Shown in pieces: positions 53,914-64,000 of a stretch of 64,000 nt of DNA. A program made the translations under genes and the position numbers. The stretch lies in the NCBI RefSeq assembly GCF_001613445.1, contig NZ_BDCJ01000008.1, forward strand, positions 1 to 64,000. The letters run 5' to 3'. Numbering within the stretch: position 1 is the stretch's first letter; each line of letters begins with the position of its first letter. This stretch comes from Nocardia grenadensis NBRC 108939 (GTDB lineage Bacteria; Actinomycetota; Actinomycetes; Mycobacteriales; Mycobacteriaceae). Under the pieces are notes generated by a model. It saw only the letters and a list, made by a program, of their open reading frames with translations, searched no databases and was not told where the DNA came from.

Positions 53914-54366
53914 CTACTTTTCGTAGAATGTCTGAAGGATTATGGTGCTTCGGGTTCGGACATTGGCCGTCGCCCGGATCTGCTGCAGCAACTGTTCCAG
54001 ATGCCGTGGCGAGGCCACCCGGACCAGCAGGATGTAGCTCTCGTCGCCCGCCACCGAATGGCAGGCCTCGATGCCCGGCATGTTCTGCAGCGCCGCCGGG
54101 GCATCGTCGGGCTGGGAAGGGTCGAGAGGAGTGATCGCCACAAATGCCGACAGCAGCTGTCCCAGCGCTTCGGGATCGACATTCGCGGTATAGCCACGGA
54201 TCACGCCGCGCGCCTCGAGCCTGCGCACCCGTGACTGCACGGCGGATACCGAAAGACTCGCCTTCTCGGCCAGATTGGACAGGGTCGCCCGTCCATCGGC
54301 CATCAGTTCCCGGATCAGCAGGCGATCGATCTCGTCCAGGGTTGGTTTTGCCGGTGTTTCCGCCAT
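53914..54366 (-). CDS. lrpA: Lrp/AsnC-family regulator
   Basis: A 150-residue Lrp/AsnC protein. The winged HTH is at residues 8-55 (LDEIDRLLIRELMADGRATL, SVSAVQSRVRRLEARGVIRG) and the RAM ligand domain follows (LLSAFVAITPLDPSQPDDAP). It lies between lat (downstream, same strand) and divergent pcd, so it most likely controls both in response to lysine or another amino acid, as reported for Rv3291c and lat. Confidence 0.95.
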   Translation of the reverse strand: MAETPAKPTLDEIDRLLIRELMADGRATLSNLAEKASLSVSAVQSRVRRLEARGVIRGYTANVDPEALGQLLSAFVAITPLDPSQPDDAPAALQNMPGIEACHSVAGDESYILLVRVASPRHLEQLLQQIRATANVRTRSTIILQTFYEK

Positions 54367-54427
54367 CAGCGAAGGCTAACGTAGCGGGCACACCGCCGGA
54401 ACACTGTTGTGAACGTTCATTCTCCGG

Positions 54428-54444
54428 CTGTGCCATTCGCACAG
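54428..54444. promoter_or_regulatory. Inverted repeat in the lrpA-pcd divergent promoter
   Basis: CTGTGC (54428-54433) and GCACAG (54439-54444) are a perfect inverted repeat with a 5-bp spacer, 35 bp before the pcd start and 62 bp before lrpA. The nearby GAAC...GTTC pattern around 54399-54418 is a weaker dyad. Candidate operator. Confidence 0.5.
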
Positions 54445-54478
54445 CGTATTTCGTCCGGCCGAACCCGAGGAGTTCGCG

Positions 54479-56014
54479 ATGACCGAGACCGAACAGCAGA
54501 CCGTCCCCGCCGGATACGCCGACCGGATCGGCGCGCTGCTACGCGCACTGGAGATCCCGCACCCGGCACCCGGCGATATGCTCGTGCGCTGCCCGATCGA
54601 CGGCGGAGTGCTGGTCGCCCTGCGGCCCGACGGCCCCGCCGACATCGATACCGCGATAACCGAAGCGGCCGCCGCCTTCGCTTCCTGGCGGCTGGTCCCG
54701 GCGCCGCAGCGGGCGGGCGTAGTGCGCGAACTCGCCGTACTGCTGCGCCGCCATCAGGACGAACTCGCCGAACTCGTCACTCTCGAAGTGGGCAAGATCC
54801 CCGCCGAGGCACGCGGCGAGGTACAGGAGATGATCGATATCTGCGAGTTCGCGGTGGGGCTGTCGCGCCAGCTCTACGGGTACACGATGGCCTCGGAGCG
54901 ACCGGGCCACCGGCTCATGGAGACCTGGCATCCGCTCGGTGTCGTCGGGGTGATCTCGGCCTTCAACTTCCCGGTCGCTGTCTGGGCCTGGAATACCGCC
55001 GTCGCGCTGGTCTGCGGCGACACCGTGGTGTGGAAGCCCTCGGACCGCACCCCGCTCACCGCCCTCGCCTGCCATACGCTGCTGCGCCGCGCCGCCGCCA
55101 CCGCCGGGGCGGACGGCCGGATCCACCAGCTGATCCTGGGTTCCGCGGATGCCGGTGTGCGGCTGACCGACGACGAGCGGATCGCGTTGGTCAGCGCGAC
55201 GGGGTCGGTGGCGATGGGTCGCGCGGTCGGTCCGCGCGTGGCCGCCCGATTCGGGCGTTGCCTGCTGGAACTGGGCGGGAACAACGCGGCCGTGGTCGGC
55301 CCGTCCGCCGATCTGGATCTGGCGGTCCGGGCCATCGTCTTCGCGGCCGTCGGTACCGCCGGACAGCGCTGTACCAGTCTGCGCCGGCTCATCGTGCACT
55401 CCTCGGTCGCCGACGAACTGCTGGACCGGCTGGTGCGGGCGTACCGGCAGCTGCGGGTGGGCAACCCGTTGGACCCGGGTATCCAGGTGGGGCCGCTGCA
55501 CGGGTCCGGCGCGTGGGCCGGCATGCGGGACGCGCTGGCGCGCGCCCGCCGCGACGGTGGCACGGTGCTGTGCGGGGGCGAGCGGGTCGAACCAGAGGGG
55601 GTGGGACCCGCCGCGTACTACGCCGACCCGGCGATCGTCCGGATGCCCGACCAGACCGCGGTGGTGCGCGAGGAAACCTTCGCGCCGATCCTCTACGTCC
55701 TCACCTACGACGATTTCGACACCGCCCTGACCCTGCACAACGCTGTACCGCAGGGATTGTCCTCGGCGATCTTCACCACCGACCAGCGGGAGGCCGAACG
55801 CTTCCTCGCCGCCGACGGTTCGGACTGCGGTATCGCCAATGTCAACATCGGCACCTCCGGCGCGGAGATCGGCGGCGCGTTCGGCGGCGAGAAGCACACC
55901 GGCGGCGGCCGCGAATCGGGCTCGGACGCGTGGAAGGCCTATATGCGGCGCGCCACCAACACCATCAACTACTCGACCGATCTACCCCTGGCCCAGGGCA
56001 TCCGCTTCGACTGA
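54479..56014 (+). CDS. pcd: L-piperidine-6-carboxylate dehydrogenase
   Basis: A 511-residue aldehyde dehydrogenase-fold enzyme oxidising the Lat product (2-aminoadipate semialdehyde) to alpha-aminoadipate with NAD. Catalytic Glu264 (LELGGNNA) and nucleophile Cys298 (GQRCTS) are present, as is the cofactor region VISAFNFPVAVWAWNTA. The family assignment (ALDH7/Pcd) rests on length and lat/lrpA context. GAGGAG precedes the ATG. Its 3' end overlaps the convergent patatin gene by 33 bp. Confidence 0.94.
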   Translation: MTETEQQTVPAGYADRIGALLRALEIPHPAPGDMLVRCPIDGGVLVALRPDGPADIDTAITEAAAAFASWRLVPAPQRAGVVRELAVLLRRHQDELAELVTLEVGKIPAEARGEVQEMIDICEFAVGLSRQLYGYTMASERPGHRLMETWHPLGVVGVISAFNFPVAVWAWNTAVALVCGDTVVWKPSDRTPLTALACHTLLRRAAATAGADGRIHQLILGSADAGVRLTDDERIALVSATGSVAMGRAVGPRVAARFGRCLLELGGNNAAVVGPSADLDLAVRAIVFAAVGTAGQRCTSLRRLIVHSSVADELLDRLVRAYRQLRVGNPLDPGIQVGPLHGSGAWAGMRDALARARRDGGTVLCGGERVEPEGVGPAAYYADPAIVRMPDQTAVVREETFAPILYVLTYDDFDTALTLHNAVPQGLSSAIFTTDQREAERFLAADGSDCGIANVNIGTSGAEIGGAFGGEKHTGGGRESGSDAWKAYMRRATNTINYSTDLPLAQGIRFD

Positions 56015-56971
56015 CGGCGGCGTCGGTCGGCAGGGTTCGGCGGATAAGGGACGGAACTCGGAGAAGAACTCGGCCGCCACGCGGCGGCCGATCTCCATAC
56101 CGCGCGCCAAGACGCCGGGATCGGTTTCGACGCTGCTGATATCCGGTGACCCGGCCGGCGGATGGATCTGGCAGGCCGCCGCACCCATCCCGGCGATCAC
56201 CCCGTCCTCCAGCGCCTGCTGGCCGGGCCGCAGTTTCCAGGCCCGGTAGGCGCCGGGGGCGGTGAACCGCATATAGGTGCCGCCGACCACGTCGTGCAAC
56301 CAGGGCGGCGGTGGGCGGCGTTCGTCGGCGCGCCGGGTCCGCAGGATGAGCGCGTGGGTGGCCCCCGCCTGCAGCGCGCTGCGAACGGGGACCGTTTCCG
56401 AGAGACCGCCGTCGAAGTAGCGGCGTCCACCCAGCGCCACCGGCGGGCCGGCCAGCAGCGGCAGTCCGGACGATGCCCGGAGCGCGGTCTGCAGCGTCGC
56501 CTTGTCGACGATGAACGGATGCAGGTCCACCGGTTCGCCGGTGTGGATATCGGTGGCGATGGGGTGGAAGGTGGTCTCGTTGGCCAGGATGGCCGGAAAA
56601 TCCATCGGATGCAGGCCGTCGTACACCTTGTGCACCAGATAGTTCAGATCGAACGCGGGCCGGCCGCGCAGCATCCGGGCCGGGGCGATGGCCCGGCGCA
56701 TGATCGCGGCGTCGGTCCAGGCCTGCATACCCCGCCCCGCCCGGCCGCACAGCAGCCACGCCGCGTTGATCGCGCCCGCCGAGGTGCCGTACACCGCATC
56801 GAAGACCCCGGCCATACCGAGCTGCTCCAGCGCGTGCACCATTCCGCTGGAGTACACCCCGCGGCTGCCGCCACCCTCGACCACGAGTACGAGCCGATGG
56901 CCGTCGGTCCGGCTCGCGGATGCGAAACGGTCGCGGATCACCTCCGCGACCGTCGGTTGTACTGCGCTCAC
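55982..56971 (-). CDS. Patatin-like phospholipase
   Basis: A 329-residue patatin-family acyl hydrolase with a Ser-Asp dyad: oxyanion motif VEGGGSRGVYSSGM, nucleophile Ser64 in YGTSAGA, and Asp187 in DGGLSETVP. GTG 56971 (VSAVQPTVAEVIRDRF) is preferred because the extension to 57037 is Pro-rich and unlike the family. No signal peptide. The target lipid is unknown. It overlaps the end of pcd by 33 bp. Confidence 0.85.
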   Translation of the reverse strand: MSAVQPTVAEVIRDRFASASRTDGHRLVLVVEGGGSRGVYSSGMVHALEQLGMAGVFDAVYGTSAGAINAAWLLCGRAGRGMQAWTDAAIMRRAIAPARMLRGRPAFDLNYLVHKVYDGLHPMDFPAILANETTFHPIATDIHTGEPVDLHPFIVDKATLQTALRASSGLPLLAGPPVALGGRRYFDGGLSETVPVRSALQAGATHALILRTRRADERRPPPPWLHDVVGGTYMRFTAPGAYRAWKLRPGQQALEDGVIAGMGAAACQIHPPAGSPDISSVETDPGVLARGMEIGRRVAAEFFSEFRPLSAEPCRPTPPSVEADALGQG

Positions 56972-57098
56972 CCGGTCACCATACGCCGGAGCGGGTGGCG
57001 GCCATCGGCCGCTCACCCGCTCCGGAACAGTGTGCATCTACTGTTGGCTCACCGGTCGGCACGCTGTCGCATACCGAGCGCGGCCCGCAGCACAGCGG

Positions 57099-58886
<1,788 letters not shown>

Positions 58887-59183
58887 TGAGCCTCCTGTGT
58901 GCAATCTCTGTGTTCGCTGTGCGGGATGGGCCGCGCTTCGGCTCCGCTCCCGCGGATCGGGGTCCGCTGTCCGGCTTCCGAAGAGGATCGGATCGCTTGG
59001 TGGGCTCCGGGTCCGTGGGTTCGGATCCGCTACGCGGGCTCCGCGCCCGTGGTCGACACTATCTGTCTGGGGGCGAGTGTAGGCAGTCTGCCAACAAAGC
59101 CGGAACTCGGATAGGGCTACCGGGCAGTAGGTCGCAGATCACAATGGGTCGGAGCCGACTATGTGGCACACTGCTGCGCTTTT
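58887..59183. other. Upstream region of accA3, no gene
   Basis: About 300 bp with no coding frame of normal character; contains GC-rich CGGATC-type runs (around 58970-59050). The accA3 promoter should lie here. Confidence 0.4.
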
Positions 59184-59472
59184 GGCGGCGCCTGCGGCGT
59201 CGCGGGGTCGAGGCCCCCTTGGTCTCGCCGTTTCGTCTTCGAGACCCGAGCCTTCGGCTCATGCGATGTGCGGGGGGTCGTCCATGGAGAGCGACCTTTG
59301 AGCGCCTTCGGCCAAGGGGCGAGACGGGCCTCGACCACGTCCGCCCCACGCCACCACATGAGTCGAGACGCCACCGCATGCGTCGAGCCACCGCATGCGT
59401 CGAGTTGTACGACGGGTCAGGACAAGCCAACTGCGGGGCCGCCACCATCCTCACTGTTTTACGAGACACCTC
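59184..59472. repeat. Second copy of the dispersed intergenic repeat family
   Basis: 59184-59220 matches the left end of the 33445 element at 35 of 37 positions. Blocks GACGGGCCTCGACC (59323-59336) and CGAGACACCTC (59462-59472, reverse of 33500-33510) also recur. Three tandem 17-mers of CCACCGCATGCGTCGAG type lie at 59351-59367, 59371-59387 and 59388-59404. There is no coding content. A mosaic, mobile-looking element. Confidence 0.65.
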
Positions 59473-59527
59473 GAAGGTTGCAGGTGGCCGGGCGGACCTC
59501 CTGTTTTGCGGGCACGGGGAGCTCCCG

Positions 59528-60385
59528 TCACACCCCGCCGGTGGCTATGGGCATGCGGACCGAGTTTCCCCATTCGGTCCAGGAGCCGTCGTAGTTGCGT
59601 ACCGTCTCGTGGCCCAGCAGATACTTCAGGACGAACCAGGTGTGGCTGGAGCGTTCGCCGACACCGCTGTAGACGGTGACCGGGCCCGGCTCGATGGTGC
59701 CGTAGATCTCGTCCAGTTCGGTGCGGCCGCGGAAGCGGGAACCGGCGGTGAGGGCGCTGGTCCAGGGAATGTTGACCGCGGTGGGGATGTGGCCGCCCCG
59801 CAGGGCGGTGCCGGGGCCGCCCTCGCCGGGGTCGCCCGCGTATTCGTGCGGGGAGCGCACGTCGACCAGCGGTTCGCCCAGGTGCTCGAGGACATCGTCG
59901 CGGAAAGCGCGGATCGATGTATCGTCCCGCTCGACCTGCGGATACCGGCTGCACGCCGGTTCGGGGGTTTCGAAGACCATATCGCGGCCCTCGGCGACCC
60001 AGGCGTCGCGACCGCCGTCGAGCAGCCGGACGTCCCGGTGTCCGAACATGGTGAAAAGCCACAGCGCGTGTGCGGCGTGCGAGTTACCGTCATTGCCGTA
60101 CAACACGACGGTGTCGTCGTATTCGACGCCGCGGGCGCGCATGAGTGCGGTGAACCGCTCGCCATCGATATAGTCACGGGTCACCGGGTCGTCGAGGTCG
60201 CTGCGCCAGTCGAGCTTGCTGGCCCCGGGAACATGGCCTATGCCGTAGAGGAGGACGTCGGCATTACATTCGATGATCTTCAAACCGGGCGTGCCGAGGT
60301 TTGCCGACAGCCATTCCGTGGTTACCAGACGGTGTGGGTGCGCATAGGAAGCGAAGGCGGGATATGGGTCCGGGGCGACGGGCAC
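59528..60385 (-). CDS. sseA: SseA-like sulfurtransferase with Ser at the catalytic Cys
   Basis: A 285-residue double-rhodanese protein of the thiosulfate/3-mercaptopyruvate type. The second-domain active loop reads [18 protein letters not shown], where Ser240 takes the place of the Cys found in active enzymes ([12 protein letters not shown]). Codon AGC is clear. The N-domain ([28 protein letters not shown]) and C-terminus ([12 protein letters not shown]) are normal. GTG start with AAGGAA upstream. Same place as Rv3283. Confidence 0.88.
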   Translation of the reverse strand: MPVAPDPYPAFASYAHPHRLVTTEWLSANLGTPGLKIIECNADVLLYGIGHVPGASKLDWRSDLDDPVTRDYIDGERFTALMRARGVEYDDTVVLYGNDGNSHAAHALWLFTMFGHRDVRLLDGGRDAWVAEGRDMVFETPEPACSRYPQVERDDTSIRAFRDDVLEHLGEPLVDVRSPHEYAGDPGEGGPGTALRGGHIPTAVNIPWTSALTAGSRFRGRTELDEIYGTIEPGPVTVYSGVGERSSHTWFVLKYLLGHETVRNYDGSWTEWGNSVRMPIATGGV

Positions 60386-60551
60386 GTTCGGGTTCCTTCA
60401 CAGGAGGCGGGCAGTGCTGACGACAGGTTCGAGCCGCACTGTGGATAGTAAGTGTGGCTTGACGTGAATCTGTTGATGAGCACAGAGTCGGTGCAATGGG
60501 CGATTTGATCGCACATGTCTCCGATAAAGTCTCCCCGAAGGAGGGGTGAGC

Positions 60552-61532
60552 ATGTCTGATTCCTGGCCGCGGCGGCGCCTGCTCGCGATCCTCCGCGGCG
60601 CGAGCGAGCCCCTGGACGCGCAGCAGCTGGCACAGATCACCGGCCAGCATGTCACCACGGTGCGGTTCCATCTCGACATCCTCACCCGGGAGTCACTGGT
60701 CCGGCAGTTCCAGCAGCCGCCGCGCGGCCGGGGCCGGCCGCGGATCGGTTACCGGGCGGTCCAGCGGACCATCGGCTATCAGGACCTGGCCCAGGTGCTG
60801 GCCGACCAGCTGGGACCCGATCCGGAGCGGCAGGCGGCCGCCGGCCGGGCGGCCGGGCGCGCCTGGGGAGACAAACTCGATACCGCAGGCGAACCGGTCG
60901 AGTCGGTGCGTGATGCCAAGGACCGCGTCGTCTCGCTGATGTCGGAGCTGGGTTTCGCCCCTGAACGGGACGGGCGGGAGAGCGCCGTGCGTGACCCCGA
61001 CCAGGGCGCGGTGGTCCGGCTGACGGCCTGTCCGCTGCGCGATCTGGCGCGAACGCATACCGAAGTGGTGTGCGGGGTGCATCGCGGGCTGTTGGCGGCG
61101 CTGCTGGAGCGTTCCGGGGCCCAGGGTGCGGTCGAGGCCGAACTCGTGCCTTTCGTGACCGAGGAGATGTGCGAGGTGCGGCTACGGCGGGTGGGTCCGC
61201 CACCGGCGCAGGCTCCGGCCACGGAAGCGGCCGACTCCGCGGTCACGGCCGCACGCCGCCTCCCGCAGCCCGGGCATATCGATGCGGCCGCCGGGCAGGC
61301 GGCGCGGTTGTCGCGGGTATCGGGTCAGGCGGTGCCGCCGGGTAGTCAGTTGCCGCCCGCGTCCGCCTCTCTGGAGTCGGACCCGTTCCCGCCCGCTACC
61401 GGGCCGCTGGCGCCGTCCGCGAGGCAGCAGGGTGGCCGGGCATTCCGCGGCGGTCCCCCCTCAGGTGCGGTCGGCCCACAGCTGGGCGACGCCAACGCCC
61501 ACTTCCTGGAGCAGTCGGCGCAACAGTGGTAA
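60552..61532 (+). CDS. HTH regulator with three conserved-position cysteines (SufR-like)
   Basis: A 326-residue protein. The N-terminal winged HTH (RRLLAILRGASEPLDAQQLA, VTTVRFHLDILTRESLV) is of the SufR/DeoR-ArsR type. Its middle carries Cys160 (LTACPLRDL), Cys174 (VVCGVHRGLL) and Cys207 (EEMCEVRL), which could bind metal or an Fe-S cluster. A disordered Pro/Ala tail of about 110 residues runs past the family end. ATG 60552 has AAGGAGG 7 nt upstream. Divergent from sseA, so both may share sulfur or redox control. The tail overlaps maf by 72 bp. Confidence 0.78.
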   Translation: MSDSWPRRRLLAILRGASEPLDAQQLAQITGQHVTTVRFHLDILTRESLVRQFQQPPRGRGRPRIGYRAVQRTIGYQDLAQVLADQLGPDPERQAAAGRAAGRAWGDKLDTAGEPVESVRDAKDRVVSLMSELGFAPERDGRESAVRDPDQGAVVRLTACPLRDLARTHTEVVCGVHRGLLAALLERSGAQGAVEAELVPFVTEEMCEVRLRRVGPPPAQAPATEAADSAVTAARRLPQPGHIDAAAGQAARLSRVSGQAVPPGSQLPPASASLESDPFPPATGPLAPSARQQGGRAFRGGPPSGAVGPQLGDANAHFLEQSAQQW

Positions 61533-62099
61533 TCCGATCCCGACGACGCTGGAGGGGTCACCGTCGATCCGGTCGACGAACCAGCCCCCCAGCCCGTCGA
61601 GGGTGAACGCGCCCGCCACCTGCAGCGGTTCGCCGGTGGCGATATAGGCGTCCAGTTCGGCGGGATCGGGTTTACCGAAGTGCACGGTGGTGGCGCTGCA
61701 GTCGATCGCCTCGGTGGTGACGACGCCATCGCGTACGCGCAGGACGCAGTGCCCGGTGACCAGATCCGCGAAATGCCCGGCCATGGCCTGCCAGCGCGCC
61801 AGCGCCACCTCCGGTGTATGGGGTTTGCCCTGGAGTGCGCCGTCGATCAGCAGCATGGAATCGCAGCCGACGACGAGGAGATCGGTGTCCGGTGGATCGT
61901 CGGCCAGGGTGGACGCTACGGCCCGGGCTTTCGCCCGGGCCAGTTCGACGACCACTTCCCGAGGCCCGGTACCGGCCGGCAGGGCTGCCGCCACGGCATC
62001 CTCGTCCACATCCGACACTCGGACAATGGGTTCGATGCCCGCGGCGCGCAGTACCGACCGACGGGCGGGCGACGCGGACGCGAGGACCAGCCGGGTCAC
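61461..62099 (-). CDS. maf: Maf-type nucleotide pyrophosphatase
   Basis: A 212-residue Maf/Ham1-fold enzyme hydrolysing non-canonical or dTTP/UTP-type nucleotides. N-terminal signature VLASASPARRSVLRAAGI, the catalytic E-x-K-A-like segment ELARAKARAVA, and DSMLLIDG. It lies 25 bp after accE5 in the accD5-accE5-maf run (Rv3280-Rv3282). The 3' end overlaps the regulator gene tail to tail. Confidence 0.93.
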   Translation of the reverse strand: MTRLVLASASPARRSVLRAAGIEPIVRVSDVDEDAVAAALPAGTGPREVVVELARAKARAVASTLADDPPDTDLLVVGCDSMLLIDGALQGKPHTPEVALARWQAMAGHFADLVTGHCVLRVRDGVVTTEAIDCSATTVHFGKPDPAELDAYIATGEPLQVAGAFTLDGLGGWFVDRIDGDPSSVVGIGLPLLRRLLQEVGVGVAQLWADRT

Positions 62100-62124
62100 G
62101 TGTGAAGTTCTCCTGAGGTCGGTG

Positions 62125-62454
62125 TCAGAAACGCAGATGCGACAGCTGCGGATAGGAGTACGGCGAGAACGGGGAGTTCCCGCGGTGCATCATCGTCGGC
62201 TTACCCCAGAGATCCTGCGAGCCGGAATCGGCGGGCGCCGAACCCGCGGCCGCGGCAGCGGTGAATACACACACCAGCGCGGCGATCTCGGCGTCGGTCG
62301 GCGCGCCTTTCTCGATCACGAGGAACGGCTTCTCCCCGTTTGTCGCGGCAGCAGTGCCCGCGGCGGCTTCGGTCGCGGTATCGGCCGGCACATCCCTGGT
62401 CGCGAGGTCCAGTTCCGCTGCGGCCAATACTTCTTCTTCTGCCACAATCGTCAC
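62125..62454 (-). CDS. accE5: Acyl-CoA carboxylase epsilon subunit
   Basis: A 109-residue AccE protein that stimulates AccA3-AccD5. An Ala-rich variable N-terminus leads into the conserved part (FLVIEKGAPTDAEIAALVCV, then LWGKPTMMHRGNSPFSPYSY). It lies 120 bp downstream of accD5 and is transcribed with it. Confidence 0.9.
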   Translation of the reverse strand: MTIVAEEEVLAAAELDLATRDVPADTATEAAAGTAAATNGEKPFLVIEKGAPTDAEIAALVCVFTAAAAAGSAPADSGSQDLWGKPTMMHRGNSPFSPYSYPQLSHLRF

Positions 62455-62574
62455 AGTGCCAGATCCTCTCTCTTGCCTCGAGCGGGCTCGCGCGGTTCAA
62501 CGGAACCCGCTCGATCTTCTCTCACCGATCGCGTACCCGAAATCAGTGTGCGGCCTACAGAGCGTATCGCCGGA

Positions 62575-64000
<1,426 letters not shown>

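Noticed and set aside
52470..56014. Start of a cephamycin-type beta-lactam cluster from lat and pcd
   Set aside because: No ACV synthetase or isopenicillin N synthase genes are present, and the genes occur with lrpA as in mycobacteria.
59163..59594. Open frames across the 59-kb repeat
   Set aside because: They follow the repeat blocks and have no protein-like composition.

Overview
The window is high-GC actinobacterial DNA, most likely from a Nocardia or a close relative in the Mycobacteriales. The evidence is an AccA3/AccD5/AccE5-type acyl-CoA carboxylase, the Lat/LrpA/Pcd lysine pathway, a type VII-secretion-like EspC partner, an XRE/DUF397 pair and heavy use of GTG starts. The core genes follow, from memory, the gene order of Mycobacterium tuberculosis Rv3336c to Rv3280: trpS, BrkB, D,D-carboxypeptidase, sdhCDAB with cdd/deoA/add, upp-pmmB-deoD, amidohydrolase, GGCT protein, lpdA, glpD, nei-lhr, lat-lrpA-pcd, accA3, sseA, maf-accE5-accD5. 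No rRNA, tRNA, CRISPR or intact insertion sequence was seen.

Region by region. 1-4.2 kb: trpS, a BrkB-type membrane protein, an MFS transporter remnant and a secreted D-Ala-D-Ala carboxypeptidase. 4.3-9 kb: nucleoside salvage (add, deoA, cdd) with a flavin-dependent LLM oxidoreductase and a Gre-C-like small protein. 9-13.1 kb: sdhCDAB behind a long leader carrying an IdeR-like iron box. 13.1-28.2 kb: an accessory block between sdhB and upp. It holds a HepT/XRE-MntA toxin-antitoxin pair, a P450 lacking the ExxR arginine, an FAD monooxygenase, palindromic repeats, an XRE/DUF397 pair, a broken DUF3696 ATPase, a manganese-type ABC transporter, RadC, an orphan VapB, an acidic protein, and a four-gene cassette that looks like espACD with a cell-wall hydrolase in the EspA position.

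28.3-36 kb: purine and pyrimidine salvage (upp, pmmB, deoD), an enoyl-CoA hydratase-like protein, an M20 amidohydrolase, a mobile-looking intergenic repeat, a GGCT protein and LpdA. 36-43.5 kb: a Pro/Gln-rich exported protein, a single-pass membrane protein, an aminotransferase, and divergent glpK and glpD. 43.5-52.5 kb: nei and lhr (DNA repair), an orphan antitoxin, a phosphatase-like protein and a PASTA-less Ser/Thr kinase with a DUF4352 sensor domain. 52.5-56 kb: lysine catabolism to alpha-aminoadipate (lat, pcd) with its Lrp regulator and several candidate operators. 56-64 kb: patatin, accA3, a second repeat element, SseA with Ser at the catalytic Cys position, a Cys-bearing HTH regulator, maf, accE5 and the 5'-truncated accD5.

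The most interesting signal is the T7SS-like cassette at 25.9-28.15 kb. Its first gene carries a YxxxD motif and its second a WxG turn fused to an NlpC/P60 peptidase, followed by EspD-like and YbaB-like putative chaperones. All functions are inferred from reading the sequence; no database search was run.
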